A DNA stretch of 64,000 bases from Acidobacteria bacterium UBA2994. Lineage in GTDB: Bacteria; Acidobacteriota; Vicinamibacteria; Vicinamibacterales; UBA8438. Position numbers and translations under genes: made by a program. Where the stretch lies: the NCBI GenBank assembly GCA_002346545.1, contig DEAA01000046.1:1-64000 (forward strand). The letters are read 5' to 3'. This document shows positions 9,340-17,559 of the stretch, piece after piece. The notes under the pieces are model-generated. The model had not been told where the DNA came from, ran no database searches, and saw only the letters and a list, made by a program, of their open reading frames with translations. The number at the start of each line of letters is the position of its first letter. Position 1 is the first letter of the stretch.

Positions 9340-11796
9340 CTAGCGTCCGGCCAGCTCGGCCCGCGCCGCATCAAGGCGCGCCTGCAGGTCGGCACTCCCC
9401 GGTGCGAGTCGCAACGCTTCCTCAAAGGAGGCAATCGCGGCGGCCGGGTCGCCTTGCATCTGCAATACCACCCCGCGGTTGCCGTACGCGCCCGCAAACT
9501 CCGGCAGCAGCTCGATGGCGCGACGGAACTCGGAGAGCGCCGCGTCAAGCTGGCCCTGCCCCGCTAGCGTGATGCCCAGTTCGTTGTGGGCAACCGCCGA
9601 ATCCGGGTTCAGCCGAATGATCTCCTGATACTCGGCCACCGCCTCGGCCGGCTCGTCGGACATCCGTAGGGCCATCGCCAAATTCCCCCTGGCCTCGACG
9701 AAATCCGGGGCCAGTTCGACGGCTCGGCGGAAATGCTGCAGCGCTTCACCAACCGCCTCGCGACCGCCGAGCGCCATCCCGAGATCGTTGTGCGCGGCTG
9801 GATCTTCCGGCAGCAGCTCGACGGCACGACGGAAGTGCACGAGCGCCGTTTCGGTGTCTCCGGAGAGCTGGAGCGCTGCCGCCAGGTTCGTATGCGCTTC
9901 GGCGTACTCAGGCTCGACGTCGATCGCACGTCGGAACTGTGTGATGCTCTCCTCAAGCTCTCCGCGAGCGCTGGCCAGCAGCCCAAGATTGTTGAAGGAC
10001 TGCCCCCACTCCGGACGGAGTTCTCCCGCCCTCTGGTATTCAGCTGTTGCGTCGTCGAACCGCCCGAGATCGACCAGGGCATTGCCCAGGTTGACGTGTG
10101 CCTCGACAAACGTCGCGTCCACTCGCAGCGCCTCCCGGAACTGGGTTGCCGCCTCCTCGAGCTCCCCTTTGGATGCAAGGGCATTAGCCAGGTTGAAGTA
10201 GCCTTCGGCATCGTTGGGCGCCAGCTCGAGCGCCGTCCGATGCGACGCGATCGCATCGTCGAGCTGACCAGCCGCCGCATACGCCGTCCCGAGATTGCTG
10301 TGGGCGACCGCGTTGTTGGGATTCCGCGTCAGAGCATCCCGATAGAGAGTGATCGCCTCGTCCACGCGACCCTGAACCTGTAGCTCGGTGCCCACGTTGC
10401 TCTCGGTCACCGCCCGCATCTGCGCCATCGAGTACATCGGCCAATTGCAGAAGAACATCAGCGCAACGACACCCGCCCCTAGGCCGGCGAGCTGCGCCCG
10501 CGAGGTCTGGCGGACAAGATTGGGCAGACGAGTCACCCCCACGGCGGCCAACAGCACCAGAAACGGTACGAGTGGATATCGATACCGAGCCATGATCGCA
10601 AACGCCACGAGGGTCACGGCGTAGGCGCCGAGCATGAGGTACAGCAGCTCTAGCTCACGCCTTCGCGCCCAGCAGGCCCATACCCCGACGAGCGCCAGCG
10701 GGGCCAGAATCCCGAAATGCCAGACCAGACCGGACAACCGCAGCAGCAGGGACCGATCCGCATAGCTCAACTGGTCCTCTGTGTCGGCCACCTCCGAAGC
10801 GTTCCAGGCCAGCCGGATCTTGCGTCCCATCAGCCGCGCCCAGTCCATCGGCTGGTTAGCGATATAGGACAGGGCCTCCCCGGTCCAGTAGCGGGACACC
10901 TGCGCCGGGGTCAGCGACGATCCCGTCGCCTCCTCTGCGAGCGCGGTCGCGTCCAAGCGCTCGAAGCGCGGATCGCCGCGGCCAAAGCGAAGCGGCTGAT
11001 AGATGCCTGACGCCCCAGGGTTGTTGCCGATGTAGAAGTTGGGACCGAACTGGGAAGTTGTGAGGTAGAACTCTCCCCCGACCGCGAGGTTGCGTGCTGC
11101 GACCGGAAGCAGGACCACAGCGATGCCGGCCACGAACGCCGTGGCCAGCTGCCATCGACGGGGGCCGTCAGCACGACGGCTCCAGACCAGCCAAAAAAGC
11201 AGGACCGTAACAAATACCAGCGCGTTCTCTCGGCTCAGAACTAAGAGTGCCACCGCGACGCCGACGCTCCCCCACGCGCCGAGGCTGTGGGAAGCCAACG
11301 GACGCGTCATCAGCGGGCTGAGCAAGGCCAGCGTTAAACAAAGGAGGACGGCGTCTAGCACCGACTTCTGTACCAGACTATCGAAAAAGATGGCAGGCGC
11401 GTAGCACGCCAGCATGACCCCGGCCACAATGCCCGCCGTCCGCGAGAACAGGCGCCACCCGGCGTAGGCCAGAAGCACGCAGGCCAACGCGCCCAGCACG
11501 GCCTGACTCATCCGCACGACCAGTGGCCCTTCGCCGAAGACGGTATAGACCAGCCCGAGGAAGTACGGGTAGAGCGGCGCCTGGTAGAAGACCTCGTTAC
11601 CAATCCAGTCGCCGGCAGCCAGCTCCTGCGCCCAAGTGTGGTAGCTCTGGGCATCCCCCATGAGGAGCGGGAAGAAGGAGGCCGGCCGGATCTGGAAGAT
11701 ATGGACGACGCGGATGACGAGCGCGAGGACAAAGATTCCGGCGGCGTACGGGAGAAAGCGATCAAGCGTCGGGCTACGATCGTCCTCGGTCATCAC
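9340..11796 (-). CDS. GT-C (family 39-like) membrane glycosyltransferase fused to about ten TPRs
   Basis: An 818-aa protein. Residues 1-450 contain about ten hydrophobic segments. The first external loop reads MGDAQSYHTWA and then YQAPLYPYFLG, the acidic-loop pattern of PMT/ArnT-type GT-C enzymes that use polyprenyl-phosphate sugars. Residues about 465-810 are ten consecutive TPR units with the usual pattern (NLGxAxxxxGxxxxAxxxxxxAxxLxP). It may transfer a sugar to a protein or lipid on the outer face, with the TPRs capturing the acceptor; substrate unknown. It starts ATGATG at 11796, just 21 bp after the cytochrome c gene stop, so the two probably share a transcript. Confidence 0.82.
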   Translation of the reverse strand: MMTEDDRSPTLDRFLPYAAGIFVLALVIRVVHIFQIRPASFFPLLMGDAQSYHTWAQELAAGDWIGNEVFYQAPLYPYFLGLVYTVFGEGPLVVRMSQAVLGALACVLLAYAGWRLFSRTAGIVAGVMLACYAPAIFFDSLVQKSVLDAVLLCLTLALLSPLMTRPLASHSLGAWGSVGVAVALLVLSRENALVFVTVLLFWLVWSRRADGPRRWQLATAFVAGIAVVLLPVAARNLAVGGEFYLTTSQFGPNFYIGNNPGASGIYQPLRFGRGDPRFERLDATALAEEATGSSLTPAQVSRYWTGEALSYIANQPMDWARLMGRKIRLAWNASEVADTEDQLSYADRSLLLRLSGLVWHFGILAPLALVGVWACWARRRELELLYLMLGAYAVTLVAFAIMARYRYPLVPFLVLLAAVGVTRLPNLVRQTSRAQLAGLGAGVVALMFFCNWPMYSMAQMRAVTESNVGTELQVQGRVDEAITLYRDALTRNPNNAVAHSNLGTAYAAAGQLDDAIASHRTALELAPNDAEGYFNLANALASKGELEEAATQFREALRVDATFVEAHVNLGNALVDLGRFDDATAEYQRAGELRPEWGQSFNNLGLLASARGELEESITQFRRAIDVEPEYAEAHTNLAAALQLSGDTETALVHFRRAVELLPEDPAAHNDLGMALGGREAVGEALQHFRRAVELAPDFVEARGNLAMALRMSDEPAEAVAEYQEIIRLNPDSAVAHNELGITLAGQGQLDAALSEFRRAIELLPEFAGAYGNRGVVLQMQGDPAAAIASFEEALRLAPGSADLQARLDAARAELAGR

Positions 11797-11817
11797 GGCT
11801 GAACGCGCGCCGGCGGC

Positions 11818-12288
11818 CTATTCGGCCGCCACGATCATGATTTTGTCGAGAGCCGCCTTGTCAGACGGGAGCTCATTATCGCCGGACGGAAAATCATTCT
11901 GGTCGAGCATGTAAGCGACAACGTCCGTGTATTCCTCATCGGAAAGGCGACCAGGACCATCCTCTGGCATCGAGACCTTGATCCGCTCGAACAACGCTCC
12001 CACCGAGAGATCGACCCAGAACACGATGAAATCGCTGCCGGCGACGCCAGGCGCCATCTCACCGCCACGCAGTTCACCACCGTGGCAGGAGGCACAATCC
12101 CGATTGTAGACCCGACGACCGCGACGCGCCTGGGCGGAGGAGAACACTCCGTCGTTGGTGGTCGCGTCCTGCAGCACTGACGACGCCTTGACCTCTACCG
12201 ACGGGCCTGCCCCTGTCATGCTCAAACCAGCGAACAACCCGACCAACGCCACTCCCAGACACCCCGCCGTCAGCAGTCTCTGCATCAT
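11818..12288 (-). CDS. Small exported class I cytochrome c
   Basis: A 156-aa protein with an N-terminal hydrophobic segment (MMQRLLTAGCLGVAL) and one c-type heme motif CASCH preceded by the RGRRVYNRDC pattern. A downstream Met (SMPEDGPGRLSDEEY) is in the right place for the axial ligand. The C-terminal helix DVVAYMLDQND is typical of mono-heme cytochromes. A longer frame begins at 12360, but GAAAGG lies just before the ATGATG at 12283-12288, so the start is one of those two. Likely a periplasmic electron carrier; its partner is unknown. Confidence 0.85.
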   Translation of the reverse strand: MMQRLLTAGCLGVALVGLFAGLSMTGAGPSVEVKASSVLQDATTNDGVFSSAQARRGRRVYNRDCASCHGGELRGGEMAPGVAGSDFIVFWVDLSVGALFERIKVSMPEDGPGRLSDEEYTDVVAYMLDQNDFPSGDNELPSDKAALDKIMIVAAE

Positions 12289-12404
12289 CGTCCTTTCATT
12301 CGTCTGACCTTGAGACTCGCATGAGAGCCCCTTCCATTCTGGCACTGCCCTACAAGCCATAGCAACCGACCGTCCCGGCGGCAGCGTGGTATCGTTCCCC
12401 GGCT

Positions 12405-13712
12405 ATGAGTCCATCCAGGCGCGGCGCATCGGCCACCCTGTTCGCCCGCGCGAAGCGGATCCTCCCGGGCGGTGTGGACAGCCCGGTACGGGCCTTCGCC
12501 GCCGTCGGTGGCACACCACCGTTCATCCGCCGGGCTCGGGGCGCCCGCCTGGTGGATGAGGACGGCCGCTCCTATATCGACTACGTTATGTCGTGGGGGC
12601 CCCTGATTCATGGTCACGCGCCTCCGAGACTCACCCGGGCATTGGCCGATGCGACGAGCCGCGGCACCAGCTTCGGGGCACCGACCGCGCTTGAGGTCGA
12701 CCTTGGCCAGGCGGTCCGAGCGTTGATGCCGGCCGTGGAACGTATTCGATTCGTTAACTCGGGAACCGAGGCCACGATGAGCGCCCTGCGGCTGGCGCGT
12801 GCTGCGACGGGTCGGGACCGGGTCATCAAGTTCGCCGGCTGCTATCACGGGCATGGCGATGCGTTCCTCGTCCAGGCGGGCTCTGGCGCCACCACGCTGG
12901 GCGTTCCAGACAGCCCAGGCGTGCCGAAAGCGGTCGCCGCCGACACCCTGGTCGCGCGCTACAACGACCTGGACTCGGTCGCCAAACTGCTGCGCAGCCA
13001 CCGACGGCGTGTCGCAGCCATCATCGTCGAGCCGCTGGCGGGGAACATGGGTGTGGTGCCACCGGTGCCCGGGTTTCTCGAAGGGCTCCGGTCGCTCTCC
13101 ACCAACCATAGCGCCATCTTGATCTTCGACGAGGTCATCTCCGGATTCCGGGCCGGACCGGGTGGAGCACAGGAGCGCTATGGCGTGCGGCCCGACTTAA
13201 CTTGCCTCGGGAAGATCATCGGCGGCGGTCTCCCGGTGGGGGCCTACGGTGGGCGACGGGACCTGATGAATCACGTCGCCCCAGCCGGTGGGATGTATCA
13301 GGCCGGCACCCTATCAGGAAATCCGCTGGCCATGACGGCTGGGCTTTGGACGCTGTCTCAGCTTTCACCGGCGCTTTATGCGCGTTTGGCGCGTCTGGGC
13401 ACGCAGCTGGCCGAGGGGCTCGCGGACGCGGCCAGAACGGCTGGCATTGACCTCCAGGTCAACGGTCACGGCTCGGTCCTTACGCCCTTCTTCAGCAAGA
13501 CACCCGTCCGGGACTACGAAAGCGCTACGAAGGCCGATGCGGCCAGCTACGCCCGATTCTTCCGCGGGATGCTCGCACGAGGCATCTACCCGCCGCCGTC
13601 GCAGTTCGAGGGCTGGTTCCTGTCTGGTGCGCACACGGCACGCCACGTCGACGAGACCATCGAGGCCGCTCGCGCCACTCTACGCTCCATGCGCCGTCGG
13701 GCGCGCCGGTAA
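12405..13712 (+). CDS. hemL: Glutamate-1-semialdehyde 2,1-aminomutase
   Basis: A 435-aa PLP enzyme converting glutamate-1-semialdehyde to 5-aminolevulinate in the C5 heme pathway. Family signs are the N-terminal ILPGGVDSPVRAF, the NSGTEATMSALRLAR cofactor loop, FDEVISGFR, and the PLP-binding Lys270 in LGKIIGGGLPVGAYGG. Length matches the family. It diverges from the cytochrome c gene, with about 115 bp between the two starts. It is followed 56 bp later by ispG on the same strand. Confidence 0.96.
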   Translation: MSPSRRGASATLFARAKRILPGGVDSPVRAFAAVGGTPPFIRRARGARLVDEDGRSYIDYVMSWGPLIHGHAPPRLTRALADATSRGTSFGAPTALEVDLGQAVRALMPAVERIRFVNSGTEATMSALRLARAATGRDRVIKFAGCYHGHGDAFLVQAGSGATTLGVPDSPGVPKAVAADTLVARYNDLDSVAKLLRSHRRRVAAIIVEPLAGNMGVVPPVPGFLEGLRSLSTNHSAILIFDEVISGFRAGPGGAQERYGVRPDLTCLGKIIGGGLPVGAYGGRRDLMNHVAPAGGMYQAGTLSGNPLAMTAGLWTLSQLSPALYARLARLGTQLAEGLADAARTAGIDLQVNGHGSVLTPFFSKTPVRDYESATKADAASYARFFRGMLARGIYPPPSQFEGWFLSGAHTARHVDETIEAARATLRSMRRRARR

Positions 13713-13768
13713 AGCTCCGAACGGGTGGTATCATCCTGCACGGGGCCGGTCCCGTTCCCAAACCACGC

Positions 13769-15022
13769 ATGCCGTCCATCAAGCTGCACCGCACCACCGG
13801 GGTCAAGGTCGGTCACGTCCAGATCGGCGGAGGCGCCCCTGTGGTCGTCCAGTCCATGACGATCACGGACACGGCGGACGCCATCGCCACCGCAACCCAG
13901 TGCCTAGAACTCAGCGAGGCCGGATCCGAGCTCATCCGGGTCACGGTCAACACGCCCGCCGCCGCGGCGGCCGTGCCAGAGATCAAACAGCGGATGCAGG
14001 ACCTGGGCTGTGATACCCCGCTCATCGGTGACTTCCACTACAACGGGCACCAGCTTCTGGGCCGCTATCCCGGCTGCGCCGCCGCGCTAGCCAAGTACCG
14101 GATCAACCCCGGGAACGTTGGTACCGGCAGCCGGCGCAACGAGCAGTTCACCACCATCTGCAAGATCGCACGCGATCACGGCAAGCCGGTCCGGATCGGG
14201 GTCAACGGCGGTTCGCTGAACCAGGACCTGGTGATATCCCGGATGCAAGAGAACACCGACCGGTCACTCGGACTTACCTCGGAAGAGATCATCAATGAGT
14301 GCATGGTCATCTCCGCCCTCGAGTCCACATCGTTGGCGCTCGACGCGGATCTCAGGACCGACCAGATCGTGATCTCGTGCAAGGTCTCGTCACCTAAGAA
14401 CCTGATTACAATCTATCGCGAGCTGGCCAGGCAGACCACTCAGCCCCTGCACCTGGGACTCACCGAAGCGGGTATGGGTCTGAAGGGCCAGGTGTGGTCA
14501 GCGGCCGCCATCGGCGTGCTGCTGGAGGAGGGCGTCGGCGACACCATCCGGGTCTCGTTGACCCCGCAACCTGGTGGCGACAGGCGCGAGGAAGTCTATG
14601 CGGCGTGCGAGCTGCTGCAGGCGCTCGGGCTGCGGTCTTTCTCGCCAAGCATCACGGCGTGCCCAGGGTGTGGTCGCACGACCAGTACCACATTCCAGGA
14701 GCTGGCCGAGCGGATCCAAGGCCACGTGCGAAATATGATGCCGGTCTGGAAGGCGCGCTATGAAGGGGTCGAGGAAATGAAGGTCGCCGTGATGGGCTGT
14801 GTCGTCAACGGCCCCGGCGAATCCAGAGCCGCCAACATCGGCATCAGTCTCCCCGGTACCGGCGAGGCGCCGACCTGTCCGGTGTATATAGACGGCGAGC
14901 ATGCCACGACGCTCCGCGGCTCTTACGACGAGCTCGCCGAAGCCTTTCAACGCCTTGTCGACGAGTACATCGAGTCGCACTATACGCTCCGTGAGGAGCT
15001 CGCCACCGACGCGCCACACTGA
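13769..15022 (+). CDS. ispG: 4-Hydroxy-3-methylbut-2-enyl diphosphate synthase
   Basis: A 417-aa [4Fe-4S] enzyme of the MEP isoprenoid pathway. The N-terminal barrel starts IKLHRTTGVKVGHVQIGG and carries VQSMTITDTAD and GDFHYNGH. The iron-sulfur domain shows ACPGCGRTTST and GCVVNGPGE, the conserved cysteine and glutamate sites. Length agrees with the long bacterial form. A 7-bp inverted repeat GAACGGG / CCCGTTC lies in the gap before it (13719-13757). The Cof-type phosphatase gene follows after 14 bp. Confidence 0.97.
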   Translation: MPSIKLHRTTGVKVGHVQIGGGAPVVVQSMTITDTADAIATATQCLELSEAGSELIRVTVNTPAAAAAVPEIKQRMQDLGCDTPLIGDFHYNGHQLLGRYPGCAAALAKYRINPGNVGTGSRRNEQFTTICKIARDHGKPVRIGVNGGSLNQDLVISRMQENTDRSLGLTSEEIINECMVISALESTSLALDADLRTDQIVISCKVSSPKNLITIYRELARQTTQPLHLGLTEAGMGLKGQVWSAAAIGVLLEEGVGDTIRVSLTPQPGGDRREEVYAACELLQALGLRSFSPSITACPGCGRTTSTTFQELAERIQGHVRNMMPVWKARYEGVEEMKVAVMGCVVNGPGESRAANIGISLPGTGEAPTCPVYIDGEHATTLRGSYDELAEAFQRLVDEYIESHYTLREELATDAPH

Positions 15023-15036
15023 CTGCCTCGCCACTG

Positions 15037-15912
15037 ATGTCAGGCCTCTCATCGGGCGCCCGGGAATCCGGATCAGTGCCGATCAGACTCATCGCCATCG
15101 ACATCGATGGCACGCTCCTCGACGGGCGAAGCAAGCTGCCCGAGGCGAACCGCGTCGCCCTCCAGGCCGCCAGCGCGCGCGGCATCGAGATTGTGCTCGC
15201 GACGGGACGCAGTTTTCATCATGCGCAGCCAATCGCGGATCTGGTAGGCGTCGACGTGGTGCTGGTGGTGAGCAATGGCGCGTTAATCAAGACGGCGGCT
15301 GGCGCGACCCTCGACCGTTGGTCGGTGCCTCGCGATTTGGCACGGGAGCTAATCGCGGCGACCCGTAAGGTTCGGAGTGGCGCGGCGGTCATCTTCGACC
15401 TGCCGGACCAAGGCCAGTACGTCTGGGAAGGCATCGACTGGTCGCACCCGCAGCGGCGCTGGTATTACGAGAAGCACAGCCGGTTCATGACCGAGAGCCA
15501 GGACCTCGTAGTTGCCCTCGACGACGACCCGATCCAGGTCGCCTTCACTGGTGGCGTCGAGGAAATGCGGACGCTCGTCGCGTATGTCCGCACGCTCCCG
15601 TACGCCTCCGCGCTCACGCTCACACTGACCGAGTACGAGGCGCGCGACTTCTCCCTGTTCGATGTGACCGCGAACGGCTGCTCGAAAGGCTCCGCGCTAG
15701 CAACCTGGACGGGTCGTCGCGGGATCTCACCGGCCGAGGTAATGGCCGTTGGTGACAACCTGAACGACCTGGCAATGCTTGAGTTTGCCGGCCATCCGGT
15801 AGTCATGGGCAACGCGGTGGCCGAGATCAAGACTTGCGGCTGGCCGGTGACGGCGAGCCATGACGACGCAGGACTGGCGCAGGCCATCGACCGCCTGATT
15901 CTGGTGTCCTAG
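15037..15912 (+). CDS. Cof-type HAD-superfamily phosphatase
   Basis: A 291-aa protein with HAD motif I IAIDIDGTLLDG, motif II VVSNGA, a type IIB cap, and motif III/IV GDNLNDLAMLEFAG. The Cof subfamily dephosphorylates small phosphorylated metabolites such as sugar phosphates or PLP; the substrate here cannot be told. ATG 15037 is used, but an in-frame GTG at 15076 would start directly before PIRLIAIDIDGT, closer to the family's usual N-terminus. It lies 14 bp after ispG and converges on the MATE gene. Confidence 0.88.
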   Translation: MSGLSSGARESGSVPIRLIAIDIDGTLLDGRSKLPEANRVALQAASARGIEIVLATGRSFHHAQPIADLVGVDVVLVVSNGALIKTAAGATLDRWSVPRDLARELIAATRKVRSGAAVIFDLPDQGQYVWEGIDWSHPQRRWYYEKHSRFMTESQDLVVALDDDPIQVAFTGGVEEMRTLVAYVRTLPYASALTLTLTEYEARDFSLFDVTANGCSKGSALATWTGRRGISPAEVMAVGDNLNDLAMLEFAGHPVVMGNAVAEIKTCGWPVTASHDDAGLAQAIDRLILVS

Positions 15913-15935
15913 GGGACGGTCAAGTCAGACCCGGC

Positions 15936-17285
15936 CTACGGCATGCTGAAGGCTCGGATCCGGCGGGTCCACACGGTTACCAGGACCGTGCCGATCAGTA
16001 CCAAGCCGATCGACAGGCCGACCCAGAGGCCGACGACGCCCCATCCAAGACCGAAACCGAGCACGGCCCCCACCGGCAGTCCCACCGCCCAGTGCCCGGC
16101 GAGGTTCCACAGCATCGGGGTCCGCGTGTCACCGAACCCGCGGAGCACCCCCGTGGCGACCCCCTGGAGCCCATCGAACAGCTGAAACCAAGCGGCAACG
16201 AACAACAAGCTGACGCCCACGCGAACCACGCCCGGATCAGTCGTAAACCCCGCCAGCAATAAACTCGGCACCGCGATGAACAGAACGGCTGCCAGGGTCA
16301 TGAAGACGGCGCCGAGCGCGAGCGCCGCCCACCCTGCGTTACGTACGCCCTCGGGGTCTCGACGGCCAACGCCATGGCCAACCCGTACCGCGCCGGCCGC
16401 ACCGATGCCGAGCGGCACCATGAAGGTGACCGAGGCTATATTTAAAACGATCTGATGCGCCGCGAGAATGGTCGGGTCGAATCGGCCGGCCAGGGCCGTG
16501 ACCACCGCAAAGACCCCCACCTCGAGCGTGATTTGGGCCGCAGCCGGCAATCCCAGCGCGGTAAGCGTGGCAAGCCGCGAGGCCGTAATCCGTCTCGACG
16601 CCGCCCAGAGCCCACCACCTTCTCTCCGGTCGTGGCGCAGGATCGCCACCAGGAGAAACACGGCCATGTAGAGACGCGAGACACAGGTGGCCCAAGCTGC
16701 GCCGTTGATCCCCAAGCTGGGGAAACCGAGGTGACCGAATACCAGCACCCAGTTGGCCGCGACATTCACGAGATTCGCGGTGACCAGGGCCACCATTACG
16801 GGCGCCACCTGCTCGATCGCCTGCAGGTAGCGCCTGAAGGCTGTGTAGAGCAACAGCGGGAGAATGCTCCAGAGAACCCGGCCCGCATAGGGCGCGGCAA
16901 GACGCTCGACTTCGGGATCCAGTCCCCAGCGAGGCAACTGGGTCACGACGCCGTAGGTCACCAGCGTCAGCGGCAGCGCGAGTACAACGGCGAGAGCGGC
17001 CCCGTGAAACAGCCAGCGATGGCAGTCGCCGCGGCGGCCCGCGCCGGCCGCCTGCGCCACCAGCGGATCGAGCCCAAGCAGTGTCCCGATCCCGAACACC
17101 ACCACCGCTATGAACAGTATGCTGCCGATGCCGACGGCGCCGATCGCTGCCGGCCCCAGCCTTCCCACCATCGCGATATCGACCAGCCCCATCGTCACCC
17201 AGCCCACCTCCGCCACGACCACAGGGGTGGCGAGCCGGGTCATCGGCCCGAGCTCACGCCGGATGCCTGCAAGGTGGAAGCTCAT
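15936..17285 (-). CDS. MATE-family multidrug/metabolite exporter
   Basis: A 449-aa integral membrane protein with twelve hydrophobic segments in two halves. The N-terminal half has the VGWVTMGLVDIAMVGRLGPAA pattern, and the second half starts near LGLPAAAQITLEVG. These are typical of Na+- or H+-coupled MATE transporters. The frame is open to a GTG at 17303, but ATG 17285 (MSFHLAGIRRELG) gives the usual family start. No clear Shine-Dalgarno is seen at either. The 275 bp upstream is full of hairpins, which may control this gene. Confidence 0.9.
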   Translation of the reverse strand: MSFHLAGIRRELGPMTRLATPVVVAEVGWVTMGLVDIAMVGRLGPAAIGAVGIGSILFIAVVVFGIGTLLGLDPLVAQAAGAGRRGDCHRWLFHGAALAVVLALPLTLVTYGVVTQLPRWGLDPEVERLAAPYAGRVLWSILPLLLYTAFRRYLQAIEQVAPVMVALVTANLVNVAANWVLVFGHLGFPSLGINGAAWATCVSRLYMAVFLLVAILRHDRREGGGLWAASRRITASRLATLTALGLPAAAQITLEVGVFAVVTALAGRFDPTILAAHQIVLNIASVTFMVPLGIGAAGAVRVGHGVGRRDPEGVRNAGWAALALGAVFMTLAAVLFIAVPSLLLAGFTTDPGVVRVGVSLLFVAAWFQLFDGLQGVATGVLRGFGDTRTPMLWNLAGHWAVGLPVGAVLGFGLGWGVVGLWVGLSIGLVLIGTVLVTVWTRRIRAFSMP

Positions 17286-17309
17286 GGAGCACGCCGTCGG
17301 CACGAGGAG

Positions 17310-17412
17310 AGCAGTTCCGCCAGAACACGACGGAACTGCTTAGCAGTCCGGAAGACCTTTGGCCGGACTGCCAAGAGGAACCGACAGTCCTGCAAGATCC
17401 GCCGCAGGACTG
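17310..17412 (-). repeat. Array of three related hairpins upstream of the MATE gene
   Basis: Three perfect inverted repeats follow each other. Stem 1 is AGCAGTTCCG (17310-17319) with 17331-17340. Stem 2 is GCAGTCCGG (17343-17351) with 17363-17371. Stem 3 is CAGTCCTGC (17385-17393) with 17404-17412. The loops are 11, 11 and 10 nt. All left arms share CAGT(T/C)C, and the motif ACTGCTTAGCA occurs twice (17335-17345 and 17410-17420). Stems 2 and 3 have matching loop ends on the minus strand (GGTCTT, GGATCTT). The array begins about 25 nt upstream of the MATE start codon. Confidence 0.75.
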
Positions 17413-17445
17413 CTTAGCAACCCTAAAGATTCTCGGGGAACTACC

Positions 17446-17495
17446 GGTGGGCTGTGACCGACGGCGTCCCATTGCCGCCGGCAATGGGATCCACC
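17446..17495 (-). repeat. Nested inverted repeat between rseP and the MATE gene
   Basis: CCCATTGCC (17468-17476) pairs perfectly with GGCAATGGG (17480-17488) around a 3-nt loop. It is enclosed by GGTGG (17446-17450) and CCACC (17491-17495). No T-run follows on either strand. It is the fourth stem in this intergenic region. Confidence 0.6.
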
Positions 17496-17502
17496 AGCCG
17501 CG

Positions 17503-17552
17503 AAAAACACTGGCTGGCGAAGCACCCTCCGTCCCGGCGGGCGGATCGCCAG
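17503..17552 (-). terminator. Terminator-like hairpin after rseP
   Basis: On the minus strand, 7 nt after the rseP stop, CTGGCGA (17546-17552) pairs with TCGCCAG (17514-17520). An inner GC-rich stem (CGGA/TCCG and GGG/CCC) lies inside. A run of five T (17503-17507) follows after 6 nt. The internal bulge and the gap before the T-run make it imperfect. Confidence 0.55.
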
Positions 17553-17559
17553 GAAGTCG

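Noticed and set aside
12285-13109. 274-aa minus-strand frame
   Set aside because: Shadow of hemL, which has all catalytic motifs on the plus strand.
17310-17412. Guanidine-II (mini-ykkC) riboswitch before the MATE gene
   Set aside because: That motif has two hairpins with ACGR in small loops; here there are three stems with 10-11 nt loops, and ACGA appears only on the non-transcribed strand.
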